Of a stretch of DNA of 64,000 nt, positions 1 to 9,637 are shown piece after piece. The stretch spans positions 62,001 through 126,000 of the forward strand of contig JASJBI010000009.1 of NCBI GenBank assembly GCA_030066595.1. Direction: 5' to 3'. How positions within the stretch are numbered: the first letter of the stretch is position 1; every line of letters starts with the position of its first letter. The notes under the pieces are model-generated. The model did no database searches. It saw nothing but the letters and a program-made list of their open reading frames with translations, and was not told the origin of the DNA. Source of the DNA: Alphaproteobacteria bacterium (GTDB taxonomy: Bacteria; Pseudomonadota; Alphaproteobacteria; JAJFFI01). The position numbers and the translations under genes were made by a program.

Positions 1-2079
1 CTTGTCTGGGAGACGCCCGAGGGCATCCCGGTCAAGCCCCTCTATACGGCCGAGGACCTGGAACAGCTCGAACATGTCGGCACGCTGCCCGGCATGGCGC
101 CCTTTCTGCGCGGGCCTCGGGCCACCATGTACGCGGCCCGGCCCTGGACCGTGCGCCAGTATTCCGGCTTCTCGACGGCCGAGGAATCGAACGCCTTCTA
201 CCGCAAGAATTTGGCCGCCGGGCAGATGGGGCTCTCGATCGCCTTCGACCTGGCGACCCACCGGGGCTACGATTCGGACCATCCGCGCGTGGTCGGCGAC
301 GTGGGCAAGGCCGGGGTCGCGATCGACTCGGTCGAGGATATGAAGATCCTGTTCGACGGCATCCCGCTCGACAAGATGTCGGTCTCGATGACCATGAACG
401 GCGCCGTTTTGCCGGTGATGGCCGGCTACATCGTCGCGGGCGAAGAGCAGGGGGTAAGCCAGGACCAGCTCTCGGGGACCATCCAGAACGACATCCTCAA
501 GGAGTTCATGGTCCGCAACACCTACATCTACCCGCCCGAGCCCTCGATGCGCATCGTCGCCGACATCATCGAGCACACGGCGGCGCACATGCCGCGCTTC
601 AACTCGATCTCGATCTCCGGCTACCACATGCAGGAGGCGGGCGCGACCTGCGTCCAGGAGCTCGCCTTCACGCTGGCGGACGGCATCGAGTATGTGCGGG
701 CCGCGCGCTCCAAGGGGCTCGACGTGGACGCCTTCGCGCCCCGGCTCTCCTTTTTCTTCTGCCTCGGCATGAACTTCTTCATGGAGATCGCCAAGCTGCG
801 CGCCGCGCGCTACCTCTGGGCCAACCTGATGCAGGACCTGTTCGAGCCCAAGGACCCGCGGTCCTTGATGCTGCGCACCCACTGCCAGACCTCGGGCGTC
901 TCGCTGGCCGAGCAGGACCCCTACAACAATATCGTGCGCACCACGGTCGAGGCGCTGGCCGGCGCGCTCGGCGGGACCCAGTCCCTGCACACCAACTCCT
1001 TCGACGAGGCGCTGGCGTTGCCGACCGAGTTCTCCATGCGCATCGCCCGCAACACCCAGCTCATCCTGCAGGAGGAGACCGGGATCACTCGGGTGGTCGA
1101 CCCGCTGGCCGGCAGCTACTACCTGGAAAGCCTGACCGCGAGCCTGATCAAGGAGGCCGGCACGCTGATCCAGGAGGTCGAGGACATGGGCGGCATGACC
1201 AAGGCGGTCGAGACCGGCATGCCCAAGCTCCGCATCGAGGAGTCCTCGGCCCGCCGCCAGTCGCGCATCGACCGGGGCGAGGAAGTGATTGTCGGCGTCA
1301 ACAAGTACGCGCCCGAGGTCAAGGACCAGGTCGAGCTCCTGGACGTGGACAACGCCAAGGTACGGGCGCAACAGGTCGCGCGCCTCGAGAAGATCCGGGC
1401 CGAGCGGGACGAGGCGGCCTGCCGGGCCGCGCTCGACGGGCTCGCCCGGGTGGCGGAGAGCGGCGAGGGCAACCTGCTCGCGGCCTCGATCGAGGCGGCC
1501 CGCGCGCGCGCCACCGTTGGCGAGATTTCGGACGCGCTGGAAAAGGTGTTCACCCGCCACCGCGCGGTGATCCGCAGCATCACCGGCGTCTACGGCTCGG
1601 CCTATGACAGCGACGAGGGCTTCCAGCGCATCAAGGGCGAGATCGAGGCCTTCGCCGCGCAGGAAGGGCGCCAGCCGCGTATGCTGGTGGTCAAGATGGG
1701 CCAGGACGGCCACGACCGAGGGGCCAAGGTGATCGCCACCGCCTTCGCCGATCTCGGCTTCGACGTGGACGTCGGCCCGCTCTTCCAGACGCCCGAGGAG
1801 GCCGCCCGCCAGGCGATCGAGAACGACGTGCACGTGGTCGGCGTCTCCTCCCAGGCGGCCGGGCACAAGACGCTCGTGCCCGAGATGATCCAGGCGCTGC
1901 GCGACCAGGGCGGCGAGGACATCGTGATCATCTGCGGCGGCGTCATCCCGCCCCAGGACTACGACTACCTCCAGCAGGCGGGCGTGCACGCGGTCTACGG
2001 GCCCGGCACCAACATCCCGGTCGCCGCCGGCGAGATCCTCACCCTGATCAAGCGCCAGAAGAAGGCCGCGGCGGAGTAG
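1..2079 (+). CDS. scpA: methylmalonyl-CoA mutase, large subunit (5' end outside window)
   Basis: Adenosylcobalamin-dependent isomerisation of (R)-methylmalonyl-CoA to succinyl-CoA, the last step of propionyl-CoA assimilation. The frame is open from base 1 with no start, so the gene begins upstream; 692 codons remain of a family usually about 710-720 aa. Residues 32-520 form the substrate TIM barrel ([19 protein letters not shown] near the start). The C-terminal B12-binding domain carries DGHDRG, with His571 of this fragment as the expected lower cobalt ligand. Its GTPase partner MeaB lies 8.4 kb downstream on the same strand, not adjacent. Family assignment is secure; the missing N-terminus is a window effect. 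Confidence 0.97.
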   Translation, partial: LVWETPEGIPVKPLYTAEDLEQLEHVGTLPGMAPFLRGPRATMYAARPWTVRQYSGFSTAEESNAFYRKNLAAGQMGLSIAFDLATHRGYDSDHPRVVGDVGKAGVAIDSVEDMKILFDGIPLDKMSVSMTMNGAVLPVMAGYIVAGEEQGVSQDQLSGTIQNDILKEFMVRNTYIYPPEPSMRIVADIIEHTAAHMPRFNSISISGYHMQEAGATCVQELAFTLADGIEYVRAARSKGLDVDAFAPRLSFFFCLGMNFFMEIAKLRAARYLWANLMQDLFEPKDPRSLMLRTHCQTSGVSLAEQDPYNNIVRTTVEALAGALGGTQSLHTNSFDEALALPTEFSMRIARNTQLILQEETGITRVVDPLAGSYYLESLTASLIKEAGTLIQEVEDMGGMTKAVETGMPKLRIEESSARRQSRIDRGEEVIVGVNKYAPEVKDQVELLDVDNAKVRAQQVARLEKIRAERDEAACRAALDGLARVAESGEGNLLAASIEAARARATVGEISDALEKVFTRHRAVIRSITGVYGSAYDSDEGFQRIKGEIEAFAAQEGRQPRMLVVKMGQDGHDRGAKVIATAFADLGFDVDVGPLFQTPEEAARQAIENDVHVVGVSSQAAGHKTLVPEMIQALRDQGGEDIVIICGGVIPPQDYDYLQQAGVHAVYGPGTNIPVAAGEILTLIKRQKKAAAE

Positions 2080-2097
2080 GGCGGTTTCGTATCGGCC

Positions 2098-2177
2098 TCG
2101 CCCTTCGACAAGCTCAGGACGAGGGACATGCAATAGACCTCATGCTGAGCCTGTCGAAGCATGAGCCTGTCGAAGCG
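2098..2177. repeat. REP-like palindromic intergenic repeat
   Basis: Inverted arms CTTCGACAAGCTCAGG (2103-2118) and CTGAGCCTGTCGAAG (2145-2159) form an imperfect stem, followed by a further partial right-arm copy. The same core recurs at 30856-30900. This arrangement is common between genes in alphaproteobacteria and can act as a transcript-end stabiliser or terminator. It sits just after the mutase stop. Confidence 0.75.
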
Positions 2178-2276
2178 TTAGCCTGTCGCTTCATCGCGCC
2201 GCGCCCGCCGCCTTGACCGTGCGCGCCGGCGCGCAATATTCCGACCGGGGAGAGGCATTCAGCGAGGAGAGTTCAG

Positions 2277-2672
2277 ATGGCCATCGAAAAGGAAACCACG
2301 TCGCTCGGCATGCCCTGGGAAGAGGGCTTCGGCTACGCCCAGGCGGTTCGCGTGGGCGACACGATTTATCTCGCGGGCCAGGTCAGCCACGACGCGGAAG
2401 GCAACATCGTGGGCGCGGGCGACATGGCCGCGCAGATGCGCCAGGCCTACGCCAACGTGGCAGAGGTGCTGGAGCGGTTCGGCGCGACCATGGACAACGT
2501 CGTCGACGAGACCATGTTCGTGACCGACGTGGGCGCGGCGATGGAGGCTGCCGGCGCGATCCGCCGCGAGGTCTTCGGCGGCAGGCCGGCCGCGGCCAAC
2601 ACGCTGATCCAGATCTCGGGCCTCGCCTTCCCGGAGCTGATGATCGAGATCAAGTGCATCGCCAAGCTGTGA
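2277..2672 (+). CDS. RidA/YjgF family protein
   Basis: A 131-aa protein of the RidA/YER057c/UK114 superfamily, small trimeric enzymes that hydrolyse reactive enamine/imine intermediates from PLP enzymes. The N-terminal part has the family pattern of VGDTIYLAGQVSHD, and the C-terminal GRPAAANTLIQISGLAFPEL followed by IEIKCIAKL matches the usual end. AGGAGAG lies 6-12 nt before the ATG. The protein stands alone between the mutase and a methyltransferase. The exact substrate cannot be told; several paralogous RidA groups exist. Confidence 0.9.
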   Translation: MAIEKETTSLGMPWEEGFGYAQAVRVGDTIYLAGQVSHDAEGNIVGAGDMAAQMRQAYANVAEVLERFGATMDNVVDETMFVTDVGAAMEAAGAIRREVFGGRPAAANTLIQISGLAFPELMIEIKCIAKL

Positions 2673-2739
2673 CGCCGCGGCGGGTCGTCGCCCCAGACCG
2701 GACGAACGATCCAATGGGCTGAGCGGGTTAGCGCGTCTC

Positions 2740-3474
2740 ATGACCCCGTTCTATGAAGACGACCTCGCCCACATCCATCATGTGGGCTTCAGCGACATGG
2801 TGCAGGGCGCCGCACCGGGCCTGCTGGATGTGCTTCGCGAGGCGGGCATCACGGACGGGCTGGTGGTCGATCTGGGCTGCGGCGCGGGGCTCTGGCTGCG
2901 GGACTTAATTGCCGCCGGATATCAAGCCCTTGGGGTGGACCTCTCGCCCCAGTTCATCACCCTCGCCCGCGAGGCCGCGCCGGCGGCCGAGCTGCGCGTC
3001 GGCTCCGCGCACGAGGTGGATCTGCCGGACTGCGCCGCGGTCACCGCGATCAGCGAGGTGCTGGCCTATGTGCCGCCCGAGGGCCGAAATGTCCCGGAGA
3101 TCAACGCTCTGTTCGCGCGGGTTCACCGGGCGCTCGACGCCGGTGGCCTGTTCTTGTTCGATCTCATCGTCGCGGAGCCGGGCGAGCGCATGGCCTATCG
3201 CACCTGGCGCACCGGTCCGGACTGGGCGATCCTTGTGGACGTGGATGAGGATACGGACCGTAAGCTCTTGACCCGCCGCATGGTCACCTTCCGCGAGATG
3301 GACGACGGCTACCGGCGTGGCGAAGAGACCCACTGGCAACGGGTCTATGACACGGCCGAGATCGAGGCGGCGCTGCGCGAGATCGGCTTTGCGGTGCGCT
3401 CGGACCGGCGCTACGGCGAATACGAGCTGGCGCCCCGCCGGCGGGCATTCATTGCGCAGAAGCCGCTGGCGTGA
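2740..3474 (+). CDS. class I SAM-dependent methyltransferase
   Basis: A 244-aa cytosolic methyltransferase with a Rossmann-like SAM-binding fold. Motif I is VVDLGCGAGLWLRDL at about residues 42-56, and the acidic end of strand 2 is GVDLSPQFI. The C-terminal half (TYRTWRTGPDW-like region, RRMVTFREM) resembles ubiquinone/menaquinone-type small-molecule methyltransferases, but no substrate can be assigned. It converges on the alpha/beta hydrolase gene with only 15 bp between stops. Confidence 0.85.
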   Translation: MTPFYEDDLAHIHHVGFSDMVQGAAPGLLDVLREAGITDGLVVDLGCGAGLWLRDLIAAGYQALGVDLSPQFITLAREAAPAAELRVGSAHEVDLPDCAAVTAISEVLAYVPPEGRNVPEINALFARVHRALDAGGLFLFDLIVAEPGERMAYRTWRTGPDWAILVDVDEDTDRKLLTRRMVTFREMDDGYRRGEETHWQRVYDTAEIEAALREIGFAVRSDRRYGEYELAPRRRAFIAQKPLA

Positions 3475-3489
3475 CCAAGACAGACCCGT

Positions 3490-4317
3490 CTATCCGGCGT
3501 CCGCGTTCTGGACGAGGAATGCCTCGATCACCGGGTTCACCTTCTGGGGATGGGTGACCGGCGACATGTGCCCCGCGCCCGGGATCTCCGCAAAGGCATG
3601 CGACTTGAGCGCGGACCTTAAGAGTTCGATACAGGCTGACGCGGCGTGCGTCGTGCCGGACGCACGCACCAGGAGGACCGGGCAGGTGATGGTGGCAAGG
3701 TCGTCGAGCGTCGGCATCGACAGGCCCGGCCGAAACGGCCATTCGTGGCGCAGCTTGTCCATGGTCGCGACCACCGCGTCGCGCCGGTCGGGCGGCATGG
3801 CGTTGAGCGCGCCGGGCCCGACCCAATAGTCGAGGAACAGCCGCGCCGCGTCCTCGGGCCGGCCCGCTTCGGTCAGGACCGTGGTCTCCGACGCGATGGC
3901 ATGGATCTCGTCATGGGCGGCCTGCTCGCCGGCGGGCTGCAACAAGGGAAACAGCGTCGGCTCGATCAGGGTGAGGGTGGCGGTCCGCTCGGGGAACGCG
4001 AGCGCGGCCATCGCCGCGAGCGCGCCGCCGTAGGAGTGGCCGACCAGATGCACCGGTCCGTCCAGCTGGTCGAGCAGGGCTGCGATGATGGCGGTCTCGT
4101 CGTCATAGAGATCGCGGCCGCGCTCGGCCGGCCAGGCGCCGGTGCGGCCATAGCCGTGCAGGTCGGGCGCCAGCGACCGGAACCGGGTCCCGAGCCGCTC
4201 CATCAGCGGTCGCCACTGGCCGCTCGAGCTGGACGAGCTGTGCAGCAGGATCACGCCCGGCCCCTGGCCTTCGTCGCGGAAATAGGCGTCGACCCCGTTG
4301 ATCGTGAGAATGGGCAT
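3490..4317 (-). CDS. alpha/beta hydrolase
   Basis: A 275-aa alpha/beta-hydrolase-fold enzyme. The nucleophile elbow is GHSYGG (Ser about residue 98), the oxyanion region is GVILLHSSSSSSGQW, and the catalytic His lies in GAGHMSPVTHP near the C-terminus. An acid residue precedes CPVLLVRASG. The Ser-rich run after HS at the oxyanion loop is unusual but harmless. No signal peptide is visible, so it is probably cytosolic. Substrate unknown; epoxide hydrolase, haloperoxidase-like or esterase activity are all possible. Confidence 0.87.
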   Translation of the reverse strand: MPILTINGVDAYFRDEGQGPGVILLHSSSSSSGQWRPLMERLGTRFRSLAPDLHGYGRTGAWPAERGRDLYDDETAIIAALLDQLDGPVHLVGHSYGGALAAMAALAFPERTATLTLIEPTLFPLLQPAGEQAAHDEIHAIASETTVLTEAGRPEDAARLFLDYWVGPGALNAMPPDRRDAVVATMDKLRHEWPFRPGLSMPTLDDLATITCPVLLVRASGTTHAASACIELLRSALKSHAFAEIPGAGHMSPVTHPQKVNPVIEAFLVQNADAG

Positions 4318-4440
4318 GTCGGTAGTCCTCGGAGCGGTGCCGCCGCCGCGCCGGGGCGCGGGTATGGCTTGGAAAGATCATGCTCTAGCAGCGGACCCCG
4401 TCTCATCCTGTGACGATTGCCACTTCGCGCGCGATCCGGC

Positions 4441-5295
4441 CTAGGGTTCGGGCCACCCCGATGTGGTGCTTGCGTCCTTGCCGAAGTCATGCCGGATCAG
4501 CGCCGCGGTGATCGAGCCCCAGCTGCTTTGGCCTTCGGCGCGCACCGGCAGCCACACGCCCGCGTCCGGCATGCGGGCGAGCCAGACGACCGCGGGTTCT
4601 TCGGGCTGCGGGTTCTCTTCGTTCCATTTCTTGGCGAAGCCCGCGATCCTCTCGAAATGGGCATGACAGACCACCGCCGGACCGCTGTAGGCCGGCACGG
4701 TGTCGGGCGCGAGCCGATCGTCCCGGACGTACTCGAGGCGCAGATTGTAGCGGCGGCGTCCGTCGAACACCGGCAGCGACCGGTCGCAGGGCGCCGCGTC
4801 CAGGGAGACGGTGGTGGCGCTCAACAGGGTGGTCAGCGGGTCACGCGCTTCGCGGCGCAGCGCCTGGGGCACCTCGTCCCGGTCGGCGTCGAAATCCTCC
4901 GGCTCCGGCGGCGGGCGCCGCTCCGCCTCGACCGTGCCGTCCTCCCGGAACGCCATGTCAAGCTCGCGCTTGCGGGAATTCCATTCGCTGCGCGTCTGAT
5001 AGGTCACGGGAACCAGCCGCTGATCCTCGACCCGGCCGAGCGCTTCCGAGCGCACATGGGCCGTAACGAACAGGTCCAAGACCCCGCGGGTCTCGGTAAA
5101 ACTCGCCATCCGGTAGCGGTCGTCGGCGATCTCGCCTTGCAGCTGGCCCGAGAACACGTGCAGCCCCAGCCAGTAGACCTCGAACTCGGCCGCGAAGCGC
5201 TGGTCCTGCGTCGCCACAGCGGAGCCCGGGCCGCCCAACAGGGCCGCCGAGACGGTCGCCGCAAAACCGACAGCGGTGATGATTCGTGTCCCCAT
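4441..5295 (-). CDS. DUF3108 domain-containing exported protein
   Basis: A 284-aa secreted protein whose core (FEVYWLGLHVFSGQLQGEI, then ETRGVLDLFVTAHVRSEALG) fits DUF3108, a periplasmic beta-rich family of unknown role common in alphaproteobacteria. I start at the ATG giving MGTRIITAVGFAATVSAALLG, a clean signal peptide. The frame stays open 55 codons further upstream, but that stretch is Arg/Cys-rich and not conserved-looking. It sits upstream of nothing on its own strand and directly follows the DUF2189 gene, so the two may be co-transcribed. Confidence 0.8.
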   Translation of the reverse strand: MGTRIITAVGFAATVSAALLGGPGSAVATQDQRFAAEFEVYWLGLHVFSGQLQGEIADDRYRMASFTETRGVLDLFVTAHVRSEALGRVEDQRLVPVTYQTRSEWNSRKRELDMAFREDGTVEAERRPPPEPEDFDADRDEVPQALRREARDPLTTLLSATTVSLDAAPCDRSLPVFDGRRRYNLRLEYVRDDRLAPDTVPAYSGPAVVCHAHFERIAGFAKKWNEENPQPEEPAVVWLARMPDAGVWLPVRAEGQSSWGSITAALIRHDFGKDASTTSGWPEP

Positions 5296-5374
5296 GCCTG
5301 GAGTATGGCGCGATGGGCAGCGGGTGCAAGGCCTTCCGCAAGAAAGCCCACGCTGAAAAGGGCCGGATCGGGGC

Positions 5375-6175
5375 CTAGCCGCTCTCCTGCGCCGGCAGGG
5401 GCGCCACGACCTTGCGATAGAGATGCCAGGTGGTATGGCCCAGGATCGGCAGCACGACAAACAGCCCCACGAACATCGGCGCGATCGAGACGATCAGCAA
5501 GAGCACGACCACGGCGGCCCAGCCGATCATCGGCCCGGGGTTGGTGGTCACCGAGCGCACGCTGGTGATCATCGCGGTGATGAAATCCAAATCCCGCTCC
5601 AGCAGTAGGGGAAAGGACACCACGGTCAGCGAGAACAGGATGAGAGCCAGGATCGCCCCGACCCCGTGTCCCACCAGGAGAAACATCAGTCCTTCAGGCG
5701 TGGTGAACAGGATCTCGATGAACTTGTCGACCGTGCCCGGCGCCTTCGCGCCCAGGAATATCGCGAGCAGGATGCGCACCTGATACATCCACATCACGAG
5801 CACGAACAGGGTGACGAACGCCATCCAACCCAGCTCCCTCTTGCGCTGGGCGAAGATGACGCCGAGGACCTCGCCCCAGGACAGAGGCGTGCCGGTCTCG
5901 CGGCGGCGGCTGACCTCGTACAGCCCGACCGCGACGAACGGCCCGATCAGCGCGAAGCCCACGGCCAGCGGGTAGGACAGGTAGCTCATGTCGAGGGTGT
6001 AGGCCGTGAGCACGATCAGAATTCCGCCCACCGCGTAGGTTCCACCGAAGAACAGCCCGAAGAGCGGGGCCGCGCGAAAATCCCGCATCCCCCGTCCCAA
6101 GGCATCGACGATGTCGGGAATGCCGATGGTCAGAACCACCGGCTCCGACCTCTGCGCTGGCGCCTGTTCCGTCAT
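5375..6175 (-). CDS. DUF2189 domain-containing membrane protein
   Basis: A 266-aa integral membrane protein with about six hydrophobic helices. The N-terminal amphipathic GRGMRDFRAAPLFGLFFGGTY is the family signature of DUF2189, a conserved alphaproteobacterial inner-membrane family without known function. Other segments include SYLSYPLAVGFALIGPFVAVG and a long C-terminal hydrophobic pair (VVVLLLIVSIAPMFVGLFVV). It may share a transcript with the DUF3108 gene 79 bp downstream. Confidence 0.85.
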   Translation of the reverse strand: MTEQAPAQRSEPVVLTIGIPDIVDALGRGMRDFRAAPLFGLFFGGTYAVGGILIVLTAYTLDMSYLSYPLAVGFALIGPFVAVGLYEVSRRRETGTPLSWGEVLGVIFAQRKRELGWMAFVTLFVLVMWMYQVRILLAIFLGAKAPGTVDKFIEILFTTPEGLMFLLVGHGVGAILALILFSLTVVSFPLLLERDLDFITAMITSVRSVTTNPGPMIGWAAVVVLLLIVSIAPMFVGLFVVLPILGHTTWHLYRKVVAPLPAQESG

Positions 6176-6282
6176 GAGATCACCGCCTTGCTCTCAACCC
6201 GGGTCCCCAATCCGATTATCGGCGATTTCGGCGTCAGTCCCAAGAGCCAGTCGGCCACAGCGGAGATCGGCTTTCAGTTTCG

Positions 6283-6777
6283 CTATGCGGCGGGAGGCGC
6301 CGGCTCGCCTTCGTCGAACACGAACACCGCCACCAGCGCGTCGACCGTCTTGCCGTCGGTGGCAAGCGGGCACAATAGGCGGGAATAGGAGATGTGCTCG
6401 CGTCCCTTGATCGACGCGGTGTTATGCCAGAAGTGCGGCTGGGCGCTCTTCACCACCCCCTCGATATTTCGCAATATCTTGGCGCCATTCTTACTGACCA
6501 GCACCTCGTCGAGCCATTTCCCGGTGTTGTTGGCATGGTGCATGTCCATCACGTCGGATCCGATCAGCCGGTAGCGGAAGCGCAGGCCGCCGGCGTCGTC
6601 GCGCACCACATCGACCAGCGCGAGCGTCGCCAGGTGCTTCGGGATCTCGACGGGATCGATGTCCGCCAGACTCGGCAACGATTTGCCGCGGCACTTCGAC
6701 GTCCAGTAGGCGTGGAACGCTTTCAGCCGAGGGTGTTGCAGCTCTGAGGCGAGGTCTCCAAGCGACCTGCTTGGCAT
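6283..6777 (-). CDS. PAS domain-containing protein (PAS_5-like)
   Basis: A 164-aa single-domain protein. HPRLKAFHAYWTSKCRG followed by LPSLADIDPVEIPKHLATL and LRFRYRLIGSDVMDMH is the pattern of the alphaproteobacterial PAS_5 family, which is thought to be a stand-alone sensor or receptor domain. The ATG at 6777 (MPSRSLGDL) is preferred; the frame extends 34 codons further with non-conserved Arg-rich sequence. No output domain is present, so any signalling partner is elsewhere. It is divergent from the ABC exporter gene. Confidence 0.82.
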   Translation of the reverse strand: MPSRSLGDLASELQHPRLKAFHAYWTSKCRGKSLPSLADIDPVEIPKHLATLALVDVVRDDAGGLRFRYRLIGSDVMDMHHANNTGKWLDEVLVSKNGAKILRNIEGVVKSAQPHFWHNTASIKGREHISYSRLLCPLATDGKTVDALVAVFVFDEGEPAPPAA

Positions 6778-7103
6778 GTCCGCTTTCTCTCTGCGCCATC
6801 GGGATGAACAGGCTGGGATCCGCATTGTAAGCCCTTGTCCGACCCGAAGGCGATCAATCGCCCGCCGGAGCCGCCGCATTGGTTGGAATTGGGCGGATTT
6901 CCGGGCGGCTGGCGGGGGACGCTCCGAATCGCGGCTGGGCGAGGGCGGAGATTTTGGGGCGAATCAGTCACGAGGACCGAGTCCCCGTGTTCTGTCCGTG
7001 TCCTGCGGGGCCTCCTGGCCGAGCCGGCCCTGTCGCCTGTGCCCATGGGTCGAGAGCGCAATTCGGTAGAACGGTTCCAAGTTGCCGGATGGCGCTCTAG
7101 TTT
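6778..7103. other. 326-bp divergent intergenic gap
   Basis: This gap separates the leftward PAS gene from the rightward ABC exporter and must hold both promoters. I see no convincing -35/-10 pair, strong palindrome or small gene with a good ribosome site; the longer open frames here are antisense or Arg-rich. Confidence 0.4.
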
Positions 7104-8948
7104 ATGGCCATGGTTCCGCCGCGTACGCCGTCGCCGACCCCGCCGCCGCCCGGCTATGCCGGCCGGGCGCTCCGCCATCTCCTGCCCTATCTGTGGCCGA
7201 GGGCGCCTTCGGCGTCCTGGCTGGAGATGCGGCTGCGCGTGGTCGTAGCGCTGGTCCTCCTGATCCTGGCCAAGCTCGCCAATGTCTACGTGCCGCTGCT
7301 CTACAAGGAGGCCGTCGACATCGTCTCGGCCGAAACGGCGGCGGTCATCGCCGTGCCGGTCGGTCTCCTGGTCGCCTATGGCGGGCTCCGGGTGCTCTCC
7401 GTGGCCTTCGGCGAGCTGCGCGACGCGGTCTTCGCCCGGGTGGCCCAGCGGGCCATCCGCACGGTCGGGCTGCAGGTCTTTCGCCACATGCATGCGCTGG
7501 CGCTGCGCTTTCACCTGGACCGTCAGACCGGCGGCCTGTCGCGGGCCATCGAGCGCGGCACCAAGGGCATCGAGTTCCTGCTGTCCTTCATGCTGTTCAA
7601 CGTGCTGCCAACGTTTTTCGAGATCTTCCTGGTCTGCGGCATTCTGTGGGTGCTGTTCGACATCTGGTTCGCGCTGATCACCTTCGTCACCATCACCGGC
7701 TACATCGCCTACACCACCATCGTCACCGACTGGCGGCTCAAGTTCCGCCGGGCCATGAACGAGACCGACAGCGAGGCCAACACCAAAGCCATCGACAGCC
7801 TGTTGAACTTCGAGACGGTCAAGTACTTCGGCAACGAGGAGCACGAGGCCCGACGCTTCGACACGGCGCTGCACCGCTATGAAGAGGCGGCGGTGCGCAG
7901 CAAGACCAGCCTGTCGCTCCTCAATATCGGCCAGGGCGCGATCATCGCCGTCGGGCTCACGGTGGTCATGATCATGGCGGGGCGCGGCGTGGCCAGCGGC
8001 GCCATGACCGTGGGCGATTTCGTGTTGGTCAACACCTACATGATCCAGCTCTATCTGCCGCTCAACTTCCTCGGTTTCGTCTACCGAGAGATCAAGCAGT
8101 CGCTGGCCGACATGGAATCGATGTTCGATCTGTTGTCGGTCGATCGGGAAGTGGAGGACGCGCCCGGCGCGCCGGGGATCGCCGTGGCCCAGGGCGTCGT
8201 CGCGTTCGAGAATGTGTTCTTCGGCTACGACGAGCGCCGGCCCATTCTCAAGGACGTCTCGTTCGTCGTGCCGGCAGGGCGCACGGTGGCGATCGTCGGG
8301 CCGTCGGGGGCTGGCAAGTCGACCATCTCGCGCATTCTGTTTCGCTTTTACGACGTGGATGGAGGCCGGGTCACGATCGACGGCCAAGACACCCGCGCCG
8401 TGACCCAGGCGAGCCTGCGCGCGGCCATCGGCATCGTCCCGCAGGACACGGTCCTGTTCAATGACACGATCTACTACAACATCGCCTATGGCCGCCCCGG
8501 GGCCAGCCCGGCCGAGATCGAAGAGGCGGCGCGTCTGGCGCGCATCCATGAGTTCGTCATGGGCCTGCCGGACGGCTATGACACGCGGGTGGGCGAGCGG
8601 GGGCTCAAGCTTTCGGGCGGCGAGAAGCAGCGCGTCGCCATCGCCCGCACCATCCTCAAGCGGCCCAAGATCCTGCTGTTCGACGAGGCCACCTCGGCGC
8701 TCGACTCGCACACCGAGAAGGAGATCCAGCAGAGCCTGACCGAGGTCTCGGCCGACCGGACCACGCTGATCATCGCGCACCGGCTGTCGACCGTGATCCA
8801 CGCCGACGAGATCATCGTCCTCGAAGAGGGACGGATCGTCGAGCGCGGCACCCACGAGAACCTCCTGGCCCATGCCGGCCGCTATGCCAGGATGTGGGCT
8901 CGCCAGCAGGAGGCGGCGGCCCTGGAAGAGGTCGAAGCCGCGGAGTAG
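7104..8948 (+). CDS. ABC exporter, ATM1/HMT1-type (fused permease and ATPase)
   Basis: A 614-aa half-transporter of the ABCB7/Atm1 type, which exports glutathione-linked sulfur or metal conjugates across the inner membrane. Five to six membrane helices fill residues 40-330. The ATPase has Walker A GPSGAGKST (about 398), the signature LSGGEKQR (about 502) and Walker B ILLFDEATSALD (about 525), followed by the H-loop IAHRLST. The region around TDWRLKFRRAMNETDSEAN and the ETVKYFGNEEHE segment are characteristic of Atm1 relatives rather than of lipid A or peptide exporters. It is followed 56 bp later by yqgE. Confidence 0.92.
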   Translation: MAMVPPRTPSPTPPPPGYAGRALRHLLPYLWPRAPSASWLEMRLRVVVALVLLILAKLANVYVPLLYKEAVDIVSAETAAVIAVPVGLLVAYGGLRVLSVAFGELRDAVFARVAQRAIRTVGLQVFRHMHALALRFHLDRQTGGLSRAIERGTKGIEFLLSFMLFNVLPTFFEIFLVCGILWVLFDIWFALITFVTITGYIAYTTIVTDWRLKFRRAMNETDSEANTKAIDSLLNFETVKYFGNEEHEARRFDTALHRYEEAAVRSKTSLSLLNIGQGAIIAVGLTVVMIMAGRGVASGAMTVGDFVLVNTYMIQLYLPLNFLGFVYREIKQSLADMESMFDLLSVDREVEDAPGAPGIAVAQGVVAFENVFFGYDERRPILKDVSFVVPAGRTVAIVGPSGAGKSTISRILFRFYDVDGGRVTIDGQDTRAVTQASLRAAIGIVPQDTVLFNDTIYYNIAYGRPGASPAEIEEAARLARIHEFVMGLPDGYDTRVGERGLKLSGGEKQRVAIARTILKRPKILLFDEATSALDSHTEKEIQQSLTEVSADRTTLIIAHRLSTVIHADEIIVLEEGRIVERGTHENLLAHAGRYARMWARQQEAAALEEVEAAE

Positions 8949-9004
8949 CGGGTCGCCCGTGGGCTGTTGGCTGCCGCCCGCGCATGCTAGGATCGCGCCT
9001 GGTC

Positions 9005-9637
9005 ATGGCTTTGTGGCATCGACACGGTCGCCGGATGCGCGCGCGGGCTTGCGGGCTCGTGGCGGTCACCCTGATCCTGCTGCTGGTCCCTGGTGTGTCT
9101 GTGCCTGCCGCGAGCCAATCCCTGGCCGGCAAGTTGCTGGTCGCGGCGCCCAGCATGCGCGATCCCAACTTCGCCCGCACCGTGGTCTACATGGTTCAGC
9201 ACGACGAGGGCGGCGCCATGGGCCTGGTCATCAACCGGGTCGTGGGGGAGGGGCCGCTGGCGGACCTGCTGCGCAGCCTGGATCTGCCGACAAAGGGCGT
9301 CAGCGGCAACATCCGGATCCACTATGGCGGACCAGTGGGCATCCGGCAGGGCTTCATCCTGCACAGCGCCGACTACCGCATCGACGGCTCGATCGTGGTC
9401 AACCGGGATTTCAGCCTGACCTCCGACCCGGAGGTGCTCGGGGACATCGGCCGAGGGCACGGCCCGGACAAGGCGCTGTTCGCCTTCGGCTACGCCGGCT
9501 GGGGGCCGGGCCAGCTCGAGGGCGAGCTGATGCAGGACGCCTGGGTCACCGTCTCCGCCGATCCCGTCTTCGTCTTCGAGGGCGAGATCGACAAGAAATG
9601 GGAGCAGGCGATCGCGCGCGAGGAGCTCGAGCTGTGA
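9005..9637 (+). CDS. YqgE/AlgH family protein, with N-terminal signal-like segment
   Basis: A 210-aa protein. LLVAAPSMRDPNFARTVVYM followed by GAMGLVINR is the diagnostic YqgE/AlgH (UPF0301) start, and GYAGWGPGQLEGEL is the second family block. Unusually for this normally cytosolic family, about 40 residues with a strong hydrophobic stretch (LVAVTLILLLVPGVSVPAAS) precede the domain, suggesting export. The start could be 9005 or 9035; AGGA lies 12 nt before 9005. Its stop overlaps the next gene by GTGA, so the two are translationally coupled. Confidence 0.87.
   Translation: MALWHRHGRRMRARACGLVAVTLILLLVPGVSVPAASQSLAGKLLVAAPSMRDPNFARTVVYMVQHDEGGAMGLVINRVVGEGPLADLLRSLDLPTKGVSGNIRIHYGGPVGIRQGFILHSADYRIDGSIVVNRDFSLTSDPEVLGDIGRGHGPDKALFAFGYAGWGPGQLEGELMQDAWVTVSADPVFVFEGEIDKKWEQAIAREELEL

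Noticed and set aside
6723..8873. A 716-codon minus-strand frame opposite the ABC exporter
   Set aside because: Arg/Asp/His-rich low-complexity antisense translation; the exporter's Walker and signature motifs lie on the plus strand.
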